50,235 nt of DNA from Candidatus Jorgensenbacteria bacterium (GCA_030648515.1 JAUSHK010000001.1:73688-123922); one strand, 5' to 3'. Positions 7,622 to 16,713 are shown, counted from the first letter of the stretch. Notes: generated by a model not told the origin, from the letters alone. Numbers and translations: made by a program.

Positions 7622-7695
7622 TGGGCGTTGCTGGATTCGAACCAGCGACCTTTGCAATGTGAATGCAACGCTCTAACCAGCTGAGCTAAACGCCC
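7622..7695 (-). tRNA. tRNA-Val (CAC)
   Basis: This is a complete cloverleaf on the minus strand. Acceptor GGGCGTT pairs with AACGCCC, discriminator A. The D arm is GCTC/GAGC, the anticodon stem TTGCA/TGCAA with loop TTCACAT (anticodon CAC), and the T arm GCTGG-TTCGAAT-CCAGC. The length is 74 nt without encoded CCA. It lies just after the rplL terminator. Confidence 0.92.
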
Positions 7696-7714
7696 GTCAA
7701 AAACAAGCTTAAAC

Positions 7715-7748
7715 GAAAAAGAAGCCGTTTTCAAACAGCTTCTTTTTC
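7715..7748 (-). terminator. intrinsic terminator after rplL
   Basis: On the minus strand GAAAAAGAAGC pairs with GCTTCTTTTTC around an inner GTTT/AAAC stem, and the 3' arm itself supplies the T-run. It lies 32 nt beyond the rplL stop. Confidence 0.8.
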
Positions 7749-7779
7749 TTCAGAACTAACCAGCTAATGAAGATAAAAG

Positions 7780-8145
7780 CTATTGCAGTTCCACCGTCGC
7801 TCCGGCAGCTTCCAATTTCTTCTTCAATTCCTCCGCATCCTCTTTCTTCAATCCCTCTTTCACCATTTTTGGCGCTGCATCAACAATGTCCTTTGCTTCC
7901 TTCAAACCAAGCCCAGTTGCTTCGCGGACGGCCTTAATCACATTGATTTTTTGGTCCCCACTCACCTTCAAGAATACGCCCCATGACGTCTTCTCTTCCG
8001 CTGCGGCTCCGGCGCCCGGCGCGGCAACGGCCATAGCTGATGCCGAAACGCCAAACTTCTCTTCAAGAGCTTTTATAAGCTCGGAGAGTTCCAAAACCGA
8101 AAGCTTTTCAATTTTCTCAATAATATCATTAAATTTTTCGTTCAT
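7780..8145 (-). CDS. rplL: 50S ribosomal protein L7/L12
   Basis: This protein forms the ribosomal stalk that recruits translation GTPases. It has an N-terminal dimerisation domain (residues 1-35, [17 protein letters not shown]), an Ala/Gly hinge (about 38-52) and a C-terminal domain with the conserved [27 protein letters not shown]. The length is 121 aa, which is normal. It follows rplJ by 18 nt and ends at a terminator. Confidence 0.96.
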   Translation of the reverse strand: MNEKFNDIIEKIEKLSVLELSELIKALEEKFGVSASAMAVAAPGAGAAAEEKTSWGVFLKVSGDQKINVIKAVREATGLGLKEAKDIVDAAPKMVKEGLKKEDAEELKKKLEAAGATVELQ

Positions 8146-8163
8146 ATGAATGGTAATTATTAG

Positions 8164-8664
8164 TTACGACGACTTTTCTGATTTTGCTTTGAGTATGAAC
8201 ATGAATGACTTTATCGGCGCGGCAATCATGCCGACAAGCTGGCCCAAAAGAATTTCGCGCGAGGGCAATTTACCGATTGCAACAACTTCCTTCGCGTCAA
8301 TGAACCGTTTCTCCGCGACATCCAGTCCGCCCAAGATCTTAAAAATCCCCTTCTTCTCATGCTCTTTCACGAAACGGTAAACCGTGCCGGCAACCTCAAC
8401 AATATCTTTCGGAGAAAACACGACACCCGTCTGCCCTTCGTACTGCTTCGTGTCGAACGGCGCTCCGCTCTTTTCAAAGATGATTTTGAGCAAACGCTTT
8501 TTCACCACGCGGAACGGCGTTTCAATCGCCCGAAGCGCGCGCCGGAGCGCGTTCATTTCGTTTGACGAAAGCCCCGTAAAATCAGTGATGATGACGGTTT
8601 TGCTTTTCTTTAAATCCTCTAAGCCGCTCTCAATCGCTTCTGTTTTTTGTTTTTTTGTCTTCAT
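8164..8664 (-). CDS. rplJ: 50S ribosomal protein L10
   Basis: L10 anchors the L7/L12 dimers to the ribosome. The N-terminal region contains VIITDFTGLSSNEMNALRRALR and FRVVKKRLLKIIF, and the C-terminal helix that holds L7/L12 is present. The length is 166 aa. It forms a two-gene unit with rplL, with its own promoter and a structured leader, and has no rplK-rplA beside it. Confidence 0.95.
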   Translation of the reverse strand: MKTKKQKTEAIESGLEDLKKSKTVIITDFTGLSSNEMNALRRALRAIETPFRVVKKRLLKIIFEKSGAPFDTKQYEGQTGVVFSPKDIVEVAGTVYRFVKEHEKKGIFKILGGLDVAEKRFIDAKEVVAIGKLPSREILLGQLVGMIAAPIKSFMFILKAKSEKSS

Positions 8665-8886
8665 GCTTAAAAATAAAAACTACGACCTTTGCCGTAGATG
8701 GTGAATTAGTAAGTAGTTTATAGGTTGTAGTTTGTAGAACAGATTTCAAAATTCATGATTCTACTCACTACCTACTACTCACTACTAACTAGCATTTCCT
8801 CGGTAGGACCCTCATTCGCTTACGCTACGGACGGGTAAACTTCTGTCCGATGTACATCGGACTGCCTACTTTCTACGGATTTACTA
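8665..8886 (-). promoter_or_regulatory. structured leader of rplJ-rplL, candidate L10 autoregulatory leader
   Basis: A 220-nt untranslated leader precedes rplJ. GTAGG/CCTAC (8865-8869 with 8803-8807) would close a domain holding the perfect palindrome GTCCGATGTACATCGGAC (8845-8862) and a second stem, ACCC/GGGT (about 8808-8836). Between this domain and the ATG lies a stretch rich in GTAGTGAG-like repeats (8761-8795). L10 leaders are known in many bacteria; the match here is by position and fold only. Confidence 0.45.
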
Positions 8887-8887
8887 T

Positions 8888-8916
8888 ATACTACACCGCT
8901 AATTATTTAGTGTCAA
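8888..8916 (-). promoter_or_regulatory. promoter of rplJ-rplL
   Basis: On the minus strand TTGACA (8911-8916) is followed after 17 nt by TAGTAT (8888-8893). It starts directly after the dnaJ stop codon, with no terminator between, so heat-shock transcripts could also read into rplJL. Confidence 0.65.
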
Positions 8917-10029
8917 TTAAAGCTCCCCATCCAATTCCTCAAGCAACTTCTTTGCCTTCGCGGAAAGCGACGACGGAGTTTTTACATTGAACGTGACGTA
9001 AAGATCGCCGCGCGAGCCGTGCCCACCGAACATGCCGAGTTTAGGCATCCCGCGCCCTGAAACTTTGAGCCGCTCTCTCACGTTAAATCCTAACGGAACT
9101 TCAAGCATGAACGCCTCGCCTCCGATGTCTTTCATCTTAATCGCTTTTCCTAAAAGCATATCGGTAATGCGGATGTCTTTTGTAGTAAAAAGATCTGCTT
9201 TCTTTCGTTCAAATGTCGGGTGCTTCGTGATGCGCACTGTAACATATAAATCACCCGCAGCGTTCCCATACTCGCCCGCTTCACCCATCCCGCTCACTTT
9301 GATAATCTGGCCATCTTCAACACCAGGAGCAATTTCAACAGTAAACTCGCGCGTGCCGGTAACACGCCCAAGCCCCTTGCACGTTGCGCATGGCTTCTTC
9401 GGCACCTCGCCGCGGCCGTGGCACTCGGGGCATGTTTTTACCTGCGAAAAATTTCCAAAGAATGTTTTACGTTCCTCGCGTATCTCTCCTTTCCCTCTGC
9501 ACATCGCGCATTCCTTAAGCCCATCATTTTTTTCATATCCAAGCCCCTTACACGTCCCGCACGACATATACGTTCTGTAGCGCATCTCGCGTTTCGTGCC
9601 GGAAAATGCGTCTTCAAGAGAAATTTCCTGAACCGTTTCAATATCAGAACCGCGCGTGTATGTGGAGCGCTGGCGACCACCGAATCCGCCGCCGAATATC
9701 GTTTCAAAAATATCACCGAAATCGCCTAAATCTTCAGGGTTAACATTCCATCTGAATCCCTCCTGATTGCCACCAAACCCGAAACCCTCTGCCCCAGACC
9801 AGCCGGCTCCACCCTGCGCGTTGTCAGACACGCGGCCATAACGATCGTACTGCATTCGTTTCTCTTTATTGGAGAGAACCTGATACGCTTCGTTAATTTC
9901 TTTAAATTTTGCTTCGTTTCCGCCAGCTTTATCGGGATGGTACTGATGTGCGAGCTTGCGGTACGCTTTTTTAATATCCTCTTCCGAGGCATCGCGGGAA
10001 ACTCCCAAAATGGTATAGAAATCTTTCAT
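8917..10029 (-). CDS. dnaJ: chaperone DnaJ
   Basis: This is the Hsp40 co-chaperone that stimulates the DnaK ATPase. It has a J domain (residues 1-68, with the HPD motif in QYHPDKAG), a Gly/Phe-rich linker (about 72-130) and four CxxCxGxG zinc repeats ([32 protein letters not shown], about 155-220). The C-terminal substrate-binding domain ([22 protein letters not shown]) and the end region follow. The length is 370 aa, a full type I DnaJ. It is the last gene of the hrcA operon. Confidence 0.96.
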   Translation of the reverse strand: MKDFYTILGVSRDASEEDIKKAYRKLAHQYHPDKAGGNEAKFKEINEAYQVLSNKEKRMQYDRYGRVSDNAQGGAGWSGAEGFGFGGNQEGFRWNVNPEDLGDFGDIFETIFGGGFGGRQRSTYTRGSDIETVQEISLEDAFSGTKREMRYRTYMSCGTCKGLGYEKNDGLKECAMCRGKGEIREERKTFFGNFSQVKTCPECHGRGEVPKKPCATCKGLGRVTGTREFTVEIAPGVEDGQIIKVSGMGEAGEYGNAAGDLYVTVRITKHPTFERKKADLFTTKDIRITDMLLGKAIKMKDIGGEAFMLEVPLGFNVRERLKVSGRGMPKLGMFGGHGSRGDLYVTFNVKTPSSLSAKAKKLLEELDGEL

Positions 10030-10043
10030 ATAATAATGGCGTA

Positions 10044-11093
10044 TTACGAAAGCACGACAAATTCGCGGTTCCGCATCTCAATCGTGATGCGGGCAAAACC
10101 CGCAATAAGCAGAAGCTTAAAAAGAAGATATCCGATAAATTCAATGATTGGCAAAAGTATAAGCGCAATGCCGCGCAAGGCGAGGAAAAACAGCACCGCG
10201 CCGGTTGCGCCCAAAAGACTTTTTGCTCCGCCGGAAAAATTTCCGAGCGCGTTTTTCACGATGCGGAAAATAGCATCGCCGGCGCGTTCTTGTAAATTAA
10301 GCGTCCCAAAACGGCCTTCGAGCGACTGGATGAGATTTGTAGAAAGGGCGTCAATAATTCTATCCTGAGTTTCTTGCGGAAGTTGCGTGAGATCACCTTG
10401 CAGTCCGAGATTTGGATCATTAATCGGCTGAAAACGGGTTTTATTAATTGTGCTCTTTGCGACCGCCCGAGCAAATTCACTGATAGTCTGATTAAACGAG
10501 ACTCCCGCAAATTGAAGCTTGAGCACCGGGTCTGCAGACACCAAAATTTGATTCATAGTAAACTGCCCCGTTTCCGCATTTAATTTCCCCAAGCCAATGT
10601 ATTCGACATATGCAAGAATGGAAAGGAATATGAGAAACCCAGTGACGAGCTTTGTCATAACCGGCCGGGCAATTTCAAAAAAGTGTATAGCAAGCCCATT
10701 TTCTAAAATCCGCTTCCCCCGCACGGCACCATTAACCGTGAATATAAGAAAAAGCGCGAACGCGGCAAAAAGCAGCGTTGCAAATCCGGAAGCGGCAACG
10801 GAGAAGAAAAAGAGAAGCGGAATAAAGCACTCAATAAACAGCGTTCCGCGGAGCAGCCATTTATCTTTCAAAAAGAAAACATTAAAAACGGTAAAAATCG
10901 CGAAGAGCGCTGCAAACGAAAAACTCGCGAGAAGCGGCGCAAGGCGGCTCGCTGTAAAAAAAATACTCAGGTAATAGCCGGCAAGCGCGCTTGAGCCAAG
11001 CCCAAGAAAAACGAGGACAATTAATTTCCACGCGCTTGTGTCGGCTTCCGTTTCTCCTACCGGATTAACTATTTGTCGGAGGCTTGTTTCCAT
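10044..11093 (-). CDS. multi-pass membrane protein of unknown function in the dnaK operon
   Basis: I do not recognise this 349-aa protein. Its N-terminal half has five or six hydrophobic segments (about residues 25-47, 53-73, 80-98, 100-120, 145-165). A soluble, probably external middle part follows (about 170-275, with [18 protein letters not shown] and a run of Gln/Leu). Two more membrane segments lie near the end (about 283-330). Its start codon overlaps the last 29 nt of dnaK and it ends 14 nt before dnaJ, so it is translated within the heat-shock operon. It may be a membrane stress protein; that is inference from position only. Confidence 0.7.
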   Translation of the reverse strand: METSLRQIVNPVGETEADTSAWKLIVLVFLGLGSSALAGYYLSIFFTASRLAPLLASFSFAALFAIFTVFNVFFLKDKWLLRGTLFIECFIPLLFFFSVAASGFATLLFAAFALFLIFTVNGAVRGKRILENGLAIHFFEIARPVMTKLVTGFLIFLSILAYVEYIGLGKLNAETGQFTMNQILVSADPVLKLQFAGVSFNQTISEFARAVAKSTINKTRFQPINDPNLGLQGDLTQLPQETQDRIIDALSTNLIQSLEGRFGTLNLQERAGDAIFRIVKNALGNFSGGAKSLLGATGAVLFFLALRGIALILLPIIEFIGYLLFKLLLIAGFARITIEMRNREFVVLS

Positions 11094-12930
11094 CAGTTGG
11101 GGCGTCTGACCCTTTTTCTTTATACATCATTTCGCCGATTTTTTGTAGCTCGGTTGAAAGTTCCTGCGTCGCCTGTTTCACCGCTTCCGTGTCACTGCCG
11201 TCCTTAACCTCCTTAACACGGTCAATTTTCTTTGTGATATTTTCTTTTACATCAGCCGGCACCTTGTCCCCCGCGTCACGTAAACTTTTCTCGGCGACAT
11301 ATATCAAAGTTTCCGCCTGATTTTTAATTTCAATGGCTTCACGCTTCTTTTGATCGTCGGCAGCGTGCTCAATCGCTTCTTTCTTGAGCTTTTCAATCTC
11401 GTCCTTACTCAAACTTGTTGACGCCTCAATTTTCACCGACTGCGATTTTCCAGTTGCTTTGTCTTTTGCTGAAACGCTTAAAATTCCATTCGCATCAATA
11501 TCAAACGTAACTTCAATCTGCGGTATGCCGCGCGGTGAAGGCGGGATGCCGTCCAAAATAAATCTCGCGAGCGTTTTGTTGTCCGCCATCATCGGCCGTT
11601 CGCCCTGCCCGATATGAATTTCAACCGATGTCTGGCTGTCCGCGGCTGTTGAGAACACCTGCGTCTTTGACGTCGGGACGGTTGTATTTTTTTGAATCAT
11701 CGGCGTCGCAACGCTTCCCAATGTTTCAATGCTCAAAGTAAGCGGGGTTACGTCAAGAAGCAAAATGTCTTTCACGTCGCCTTGTAGAATTCCAGCCTGA
11801 ACCGCGGCACCGGCCGCAACGACTTCGTCCGGATTAATGCCTTTGTGCGGCTCCTTGCCAAACAATTTTTTAACCGCCTCCTGTATCGCCGGCATGCGCG
11901 TTTGCCCGCCAACAAGCACAATCTCGTCAATATCAGAAAGCTTAAACCCGGCGCCTTTTGGCGACGGCGCGGTTACCGCTTCCTTCGTAAGCTCTACTGA
12001 GTGGTCAATCATGTCGCGCACGAGATCCTCAAGCTTTGCGCGCGTAAGTTTCATTATGAAATGTTTCGGGCCTGAAGAATCCGATGTGATATACGGAAGA
12101 TTGATTTCCGACTCAAGCGCGGTTGAAAGCTCGTGTTTCGCCCGCTCCGCGGCCTCTTTGAGACGCTGAATTGCAAGCGAATCTTTTGATATATCAATAC
12201 CGTCCTGTTTTTTATATTCCGCGACGAGATATTCAATGATGCGCTTATCAAAATCGTCGCCGCCTAAGTGCGTGTCACCACCGGTCGCTTTGACTTCAAC
12301 CGTGTCATCACCGACTTCAAGGATTGAAATGTCAAACGTACCGCCACCGAAGTCATATACAACAATCTGCTCGTTCTTTTTGCGGTTCATGCCATATGCG
12401 AGCGCTGCCGCAGTCGGCTCGTTGATAATGCGCCGCACCTTGAATCCCGCTATCTCGCCTGCATTCTTAGTCGCCTGCCGCTGTGAGTCATCAAAATATG
12501 CCGGCACGGTTATAACCGCCTCGTCTATTTTTTCTCCAAGCTTCGCCTCCGCATCAAGCTTGAGCTTTTGGAGAACCATCGCGGAAATTTCTTCCGGCTT
12601 ATACCACCTGTCGCCCATTTTTACCTCAACTCCGCCGGTTGCTGATTTCTGTAAATCAAAAGAAAGCCACTTTCTATCTCGCTGGACTTCCGGGTCGTCA
12701 AACTTCCGGCCAATGAGGCGCTTCACCGAAAAAATGGTGTTCTTTGGATTAACAACCGACTGGCGCTTTGCTAAAAGCCCGGCAAGCCGTTCGTTTGATT
12801 TGTTGATGGCAACGATTGACGGAGTCGTGCGATTGCCCTCTTCATTCTCAAGAATGCGCGGCTCGCCGCCCTCCACAACCGCCATCGCTGAATTTGTCGT
12901 ACCGAGATCAATTCCTAAAATTTTTGGCAT
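11065..12930 (-). CDS. dnaK: molecular chaperone DnaK (Hsp70)
   Basis: This ATP-dependent chaperone folds and protects proteins. The N-terminal ATPase domain begins [19 protein letters not shown] and contains [46 protein letters not shown] and [13 protein letters not shown]. The substrate domain follows ([16 protein letters not shown]) and the C-terminal lid ends in a Lys/Asp/Pro-rich tail. The length is 621 aa. It is third in hrcA-grpE-dnaK and overlaps the next gene. Confidence 0.97.
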   Translation of the reverse strand: MPKILGIDLGTTNSAMAVVEGGEPRILENEEGNRTTPSIVAINKSNERLAGLLAKRQSVVNPKNTIFSVKRLIGRKFDDPEVQRDRKWLSFDLQKSATGGVEVKMGDRWYKPEEISAMVLQKLKLDAEAKLGEKIDEAVITVPAYFDDSQRQATKNAGEIAGFKVRRIINEPTAAALAYGMNRKKNEQIVVYDFGGGTFDISILEVGDDTVEVKATGGDTHLGGDDFDKRIIEYLVAEYKKQDGIDISKDSLAIQRLKEAAERAKHELSTALESEINLPYITSDSSGPKHFIMKLTRAKLEDLVRDMIDHSVELTKEAVTAPSPKGAGFKLSDIDEIVLVGGQTRMPAIQEAVKKLFGKEPHKGINPDEVVAAGAAVQAGILQGDVKDILLLDVTPLTLSIETLGSVATPMIQKNTTVPTSKTQVFSTAADSQTSVEIHIGQGERPMMADNKTLARFILDGIPPSPRGIPQIEVTFDIDANGILSVSAKDKATGKSQSVKIEASTSLSKDEIEKLKKEAIEHAADDQKKREAIEIKNQAETLIYVAEKSLRDAGDKVPADVKENITKKIDRVKEVKDGSDTEAVKQATQELSTELQKIGEMMYKEKGSDAPTDGNKPPTNS

Positions 12931-12963
12931 ATGTTTAATTATATAATTTATTGTTTATGACTT

Positions 12964-13488
12964 TTATTTTTTATTGTTCGTATCTTGTTTTTGGCCTTTT
13001 GAAATTACTACGCGTGTCGGCCGCAATGTTTTCCCGTGAAGCAGATATCCTTTCCTAATCTCTTCGACTATTGCGCCTTCGGGATGCGGCGACACTACTT
13101 CAGAAACGGCTTCATGAAACATCGGGTTGAACTTTTCTCCTGGGGAAGCGGCTATTGGTTCAAGCCCTGAACGTTTTAAAATGTCTTCGAGTTGTGACTT
13201 GATAATCAAGAGCCCGCGATAACCAGCGTCCTGTTCTGGAACGCTCTTAAGCGCCAAATTAAAACTGTCCAAAACTGACGTTAAGTCTTCTATGAACGAA
13301 GCGTGTGATAATTTTGTAAACTCCACAAACCTTTGCGCTTCATCTTTTTTGTAATTCGCGAGATCCGCTTTTGCCCGTTTCCACCCGTCAAGATATTCGT
13401 CGCGTTCACGCTCGCACTTTGCGCACGCCGCGTCCGGCGCTTCTTGCGGCGCCCCGTTTTGTGTTTGACTTTTCTTTTCTTCTTCCAT
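12964..13488 (-). CDS. grpE: nucleotide exchange factor GrpE
   Basis: GrpE releases ADP from DnaK. The 174-aa protein has an acidic, charged N-terminus, a long coiled coil (about residues 22-65, ERERDEYLDGWKRAKADLANYKK) and the C-terminal beta domain with the family signature GEKFNPMFHEAVSEV and IRKGYLLHGKTLRPTRVVISKG. A CxxC pair at the start of the coil (ACAKCE) is unusual for this family. It lies between hrcA and dnaK. Confidence 0.95.
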   Translation of the reverse strand: MEEEKKSQTQNGAPQEAPDAACAKCERERDEYLDGWKRAKADLANYKKDEAQRFVEFTKLSHASFIEDLTSVLDSFNLALKSVPEQDAGYRGLLIIKSQLEDILKRSGLEPIAASPGEKFNPMFHEAVSEVVSPHPEGAIVEEIRKGYLLHGKTLRPTRVVISKGQKQDTNNKK

Positions 13489-13506
13489 GTTTTTTATTAA
13501 TACTAA

Positions 13507-14205
13507 CTACTTGATACTGGATACTTTTTTAATCGACTTAAAAAGTGCCATGGATTTCCGGTAATCCATTCGTTTCGGACCGATAATAGCAAGCGTAAAT
13601 TCTCCGCCATCGGTAGAAAAATTTCCGGTAAGAACCGAGATGCAGTCACTTTTTGCGACAGAGCTTTTCCCGACAAAGACCTGCGGCAACGCATCGCCTT
13701 GAAATGCTTCAGCTAGACCGCGCAATCGCTTAGGAAGCATTTCGCAATCCTCAACTATTCCAACTAAGTCATCTTTCCTGTCCGCCTCAACATGCCCGAG
13801 GAGATCGCTTAAATTGCTGGACTGCGCATCGCCCAAAGCACCCCACACCATACTCACAACATTAAACTGGCTTGCGATATCTTCTAAAAATGAAGATTTT
13901 TCCTCTAAGAGAAATTCGCGGGCGAGCGAAATAGCATTCTCTGTGAGATTTTCAGGAAGCTGCTCCCGCGTCCGTTCCACAAAAAAACGGTATGCTTTAT
14001 TCGTTGGAAATCTTCCGCCCGACGGATGGTTTTGATAAAAATACCCGTCATCCGCAAGCGCGTTCAGTTCAAGCCGTATTGTCGCCGGCTTTATCCCGAA
14101 GTCGTACGTTTCGTATAAATATTCAGACGTTATGGGCCGCCCCGACTTGATAAAGTCGCTGATTGCCGTCTCAAGAATGGCTTGCGCCCGTTCGCTTTGT
14201 TTCAC
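13507..14205 (-). CDS. hrcA: heat-inducible transcription repressor HrcA (short form)
   Basis: HrcA represses heat-shock genes by binding CIRCE. The N-terminal winged helix is clear (SGRPITSEYLYETYDFGIKPATIRLELNALADDGYFYQNHPSGGRFPTNKAYRFF split over residues about 18-75). The rest is a reduced sensor domain ending in a short family-like IIGPKRMDYRKSMALFKSI. The length is about 232 aa against about 340 in Bacillus, a common reduction in CPR. I chose the GTG at 14205: a TTG further upstream would begin inside CIRCE and the -35 box. The last residues (VSSIK) are encoded by a TACTGGATAC-type repeat also present near the pilin gene. Confidence 0.9.
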   Translation of the reverse strand: MKQSERAQAILETAISDFIKSGRPITSEYLYETYDFGIKPATIRLELNALADDGYFYQNHPSGGRFPTNKAYRFFVERTREQLPENLTENAISLAREFLLEEKSSFLEDIASQFNVVSMVWGALGDAQSSNLSDLLGHVEADRKDDLVGIVEDCEMLPKRLRGLAEAFQGDALPQVFVGKSSVAKSDCISVLTGNFSTDGGEFTLAIIGPKRMDYRKSMALFKSIKKVSSIK

Positions 14206-14212
14206 AGTGTCT

Positions 14213-14248
14213 AGTATAGGATTAGCACTCAACCAAGTCAAGTGCTAG
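14213..14248 (-). promoter_or_regulatory. hrcA operon promoter with CIRCE operator
   Basis: CIRCE lies at 14222-14248: TTAGCACTC, nine bases, AAGTGCTAG, close to the consensus TTAGCACTC-N9-GAGTGCTAA. On the minus strand TTGACT (14236-14241), 17 nt and TATACT (14213-14218) form a strong sigma70 promoter that CIRCE overlaps. The GTG start lies 7 nt after the -10 box, so the hrcA mRNA may be leaderless. Confidence 0.9.
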
Positions 14249-14283
14249 TTTAATACAAACACGGAATTGACTGTCTATTTTAG

Positions 14284-14326
14284 AAAATAAAAAACGGTGA
14301 GGCTAATGCCAATACCCGTTTTTTTA
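14284..14326 (-). terminator. intrinsic terminator after the pilin-like gene
   Basis: ACGG/CCGT (14294-14319) encloses GGC-TAAT-GCC. T-runs occur on both sides, six on the minus strand and eight on the plus strand, so it may work both ways. It separates the pilin gene from the hrcA promoter. Confidence 0.65.
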
Positions 14327-14350
14327 TTACAGGCAAAGTAATTGTCTCAA

Positions 14351-15142
14351 CTATGGGCACGCTACTGGATCCAGTGTAATCGCGGAAAGGGCGTTATTTA
14401 CGCCAAGACGGGCACAGGTGCTTGAGGTGGACTCCAAAATGAGTCCGATTGAAGAACTTGTAAACGCTATGTCACCCGCTGAACGCATTGTTCCGCCAAA
14501 ATAAGCGTCCTGCCATTTTGCGCTTGAGGCGCCGAGATTGAGAGTGCCGTCGGCGTTCGGTAATAAACTAGAGTCAAACGTCGCGGCGGATACGCGCGCA
14601 ATCGCGCTTCGCCATGTCTGCGATACCTTACTCTGTGTGCTTGAGGTATTGTAATCAAGCGTGAGGTCAACTTGCACAACCGCCGTACCGCCCGGATTTT
14701 CGTACTTCGTCGCTGAAAAATTATTCACAGCCACTTTGTCGTTTGTGAGCGCGACAGCAGTGCTTGTTCCCTCCTGCATGTAGAGCACTGACAAATTGGT
14801 ATAAAAAACTGTCGGACTAAGCGAAGACGACGCCATAAGAAGAGAAATCGAAGAGCTTGCCGTGCCGGCAGTATTTGAAATAGCGCTTGATTCGCGGACA
14901 GACCGCTTTATCATCTCAGAAACAAACGAAAGCTGCTGGTTTACCTCATTCACTGACGCCTGCCGCAACTGGATATTGGTAATCGCCGCGAGGATGTTTA
15001 CCAAAAACACCGCGCTCACGGAAAAAATCGTGGCATAAATAAGTATCTCAACGAGTGTGAACCCACCGCGCGCTTTGAGACGCGCGAGTATCATGTATCC
15101 AGTATTATGTATCACGTATTTTTTCTCCGTGTTTTTCTTCAT
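14351..15142 (-). CDS. type IV prepilin-like (pseudopilin) protein
   Basis: The sequence RGGFTLVEILIYATIF is a prepilin peptidase site: cleavage after Gly, with Phe+1 and Glu+5, leading into a hydrophobic helix. The remainder (about residues 60-263) is Ser/Thr/Ala-rich and beta-like, as in PulJ/GspJ-type minor pseudopilins. It is probably processed by PilD and built into a type IV pilus or secretion pseudopilus. The first 16 residues (up to TGY) are encoded by an AT-rich repeat, so the ATG at 15094 (MILARLKARGG) may be the true start. No other pilus genes are in the window. Confidence 0.7.
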   Translation of the reverse strand: MKKNTEKKYVIHNTGYMILARLKARGGFTLVEILIYATIFSVSAVFLVNILAAITNIQLRQASVNEVNQQLSFVSEMIKRSVRESSAISNTAGTASSSISLLMASSSLSPTVFYTNLSVLYMQEGTSTAVALTNDKVAVNNFSATKYENPGGTAVVQVDLTLDYNTSSTQSKVSQTWRSAIARVSAATFDSSLLPNADGTLNLGASSAKWQDAYFGGTMRSAGDIAFTSSSIGLILESTSSTCARLGVNNALSAITLDPVACP

Positions 15143-15208
15143 ACTTACTACTTTATACTTGCTACTTGATACTCTTATAATAGCACGCTGGCTGATGAGA
15201 TTAAGAAT

Positions 15209-16030
15209 TTACTTATAGTACACGCGGTTAGGAACGCGAAAATCCAGGTACGAAAGCGAACTTAGAGTGAGCTGTTTTGAAAGATTGTTTAAAACCGCGT
15301 TGAGATTGTCCGGCGTGAAATCCAAACTGAAATAGAATGAAAAACCGAGCGTTGAAACAACCTCAAATTCGCGGAGGGAAAAATCGCGCACGATAATTTT
15401 TGAAATTGGAATGCCATTATCCTTAAGAATTTGAAGCGTTCCGAAAAAACTATTGCGCCACGCGGAACGCGGAAAAAGCGAGATGCCGATGAGCGGCTCG
15501 CGCGAGTTTTGATCTTCAACTTCGGTGATTAAAACGCCTTCGCTCGCGGGCGCCGTTCCGAAAGCAATGCCGCTCTCGTCAAACACGTAACAGCTTGCCC
15601 GTCCGTATCCACCAACTGTCGGAGTAGGGCCTCCGTTCTTTGCACACCACGTTCCAAACCCTTCCCGCTCGCGTATAGTAACCGTGACATTTCGTTTTCC
15701 AAGATCAACGTTTTGCACCGCTTCAGCTACAATCGGTAAAATGTTTGCCGAGCTCAAACTATTTGGTAAAAATTTCCAAAAAAGGATATTGTCCGGCCCG
15801 AGCCATGAAAGAAGCTTGCTGTTGCCGACGCCGCGCGTCGAGAGGCTCGCAAGCAATGAATCGCGCGAAACGCTCCGAGTGCCGTTAATTTCAATATCGC
15901 GAACCTTAAGAAAACTTCCGTAGAGCACGACGTATAAAAGCGCGACAAGGATGCTAAGAAAAAGAAGCGCTACGAGCGCAAAAAGAAAATGTTTCGGCCC
16001 TGTCCTTTTGTGTAGTGCTCCGTAAACCAT
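15209..16030 (-). CDS. ftsQ: FtsQ/DivIB-like cell division protein with POTRA domain
   Basis: The 273-aa protein has a short basic N-terminus, one membrane helix (about residues 17-38) and a POTRA-type domain (LKVRDIEINGTRSVSRDSLLASLS, about 41-70). Then come the FtsQ-like region VTVTIREREGFGTWC, a CYVFDESGIAF strand and the C-terminal beta domain ending LSYLDFRVPNRVYYK, close to the usual FtsQ ending. It would join FtsL in the divisome. It is outside the dcw cluster, 3 nt after a PKD-like gene. Family identity is low, so the call rests on layout and the ending. Confidence 0.75.
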   Translation of the reverse strand: MVYGALHKRTGPKHFLFALVALLFLSILVALLYVVLYGSFLKVRDIEINGTRSVSRDSLLASLSTRGVGNSKLLSWLGPDNILFWKFLPNSLSSANILPIVAEAVQNVDLGKRNVTVTIREREGFGTWCAKNGGPTPTVGGYGRASCYVFDESGIAFGTAPASEGVLITEVEDQNSREPLIGISLFPRSAWRNSFFGTLQILKDNGIPISKIIVRDFSLREFEVVSTLGFSFYFSLDFTPDNLNAVLNNLSKQLTLSSLSYLDFRVPNRVYYK

Positions 16031-16033
16031 GAT

Positions 16034-16675
16034 TTATTTATACACCCTTAATGGAAATGTGTATGTATTCGTTTTTCCGTTGTCGGTTACAAAAACTCTT
16101 ACCGTGTAGTCCCCTTCCTGGCTCCACGAGTGTTTCAAAACGGTGAGCCCGCTTGTCGCTGTTTTGCCGGACTCGCTCGTCCCGCTTCCCCAATCAACGG
16201 TGTATGACGAGCCGCTATTAATTGATATTGCAAACGATTCGCCTATCCCATACGCAATCGTCGCGGGCGGCGGCGGAACAGTAAAGCCGGGACCTGTGGG
16301 CTGAGAGACAACCGCACCCTGAAGCGGGCTGGTACCGACGGACGATGATGTAGAAATTCCAAAAAAATCTTTCGCTTTATTAATAATTTCCTCACCGACA
16401 GTCGTGAATACCTCTTTTATCTTATCCTTCGCGTATTGCGTCGTACTCTGCTGGACCTCGCCCACAACCGTCTGCGCGTATTCGTTTGCCTTCTGTTTTA
16501 TGGTGTTTTGAAGCTCTCCATTGTTTCCGGTGCGAAGCAGGTTTTGCGCATACTCCCTCACGCGATCCAATGATGGAATCTGCCCATTCCACCAGTCGGT
16601 GTATATTCTATATCCTGCATATATAATCGCCGCCGAAACCACGAGCCAAACGATTTTTCTAAACAGCGTTCCCAT
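16034..16675 (-). CDS. membrane-anchored protein with C-terminal PKD-like domain
   Basis: The 213-aa protein has one N-terminal membrane helix (about residues 7-21), an amphipathic Gln/Lys-rich helical stalk (about 35-100), a Pro/Ser-rich linker and a C-terminal beta domain with YTVDWGSGTSESGKT and HSWSQEGDYTVRVFVTDN, typical of PKD domains. The C-terminus is probably outside the membrane. Function unknown; it is paired with the FtsQ-like gene, so a cell-surface role is possible. Confidence 0.65.
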   Translation of the reverse strand: MGTLFRKIVWLVVSAAIIYAGYRIYTDWWNGQIPSLDRVREYAQNLLRTGNNGELQNTIKQKANEYAQTVVGEVQQSTTQYAKDKIKEVFTTVGEEIINKAKDFFGISTSSSVGTSPLQGAVVSQPTGPGFTVPPPPATIAYGIGESFAISINSGSSYTVDWGSGTSESGKTATSGLTVLKHSWSQEGDYTVRVFVTDNGKTNTYTFPLRVYK

Positions 16676-16682
16676 TGTCTAT

Positions 16683-16688
16683 ATTCTA
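16683..16688 (-). promoter_or_regulatory. -10 box before the PKD-like gene, leaderless layout
   Basis: TAGAAT on the minus strand ends 7 nt before the ATG at 16675. A weak TTGCGC lies 19 nt upstream of it. Confidence 0.35.
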
Positions 16689-16713
16689 CAACATTTTAAG
16701 GGAAATAGCGCAA

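Noticed and set aside
7415-7684. Open frame of 89 codons on the plus strand across the tRNA region (with SNQRPLQCECNALTS-like peptides)
   Set aside because: It is the antisense translation of tRNA-Val and tRNA-like sequence, a well-known false protein. It has no start context.
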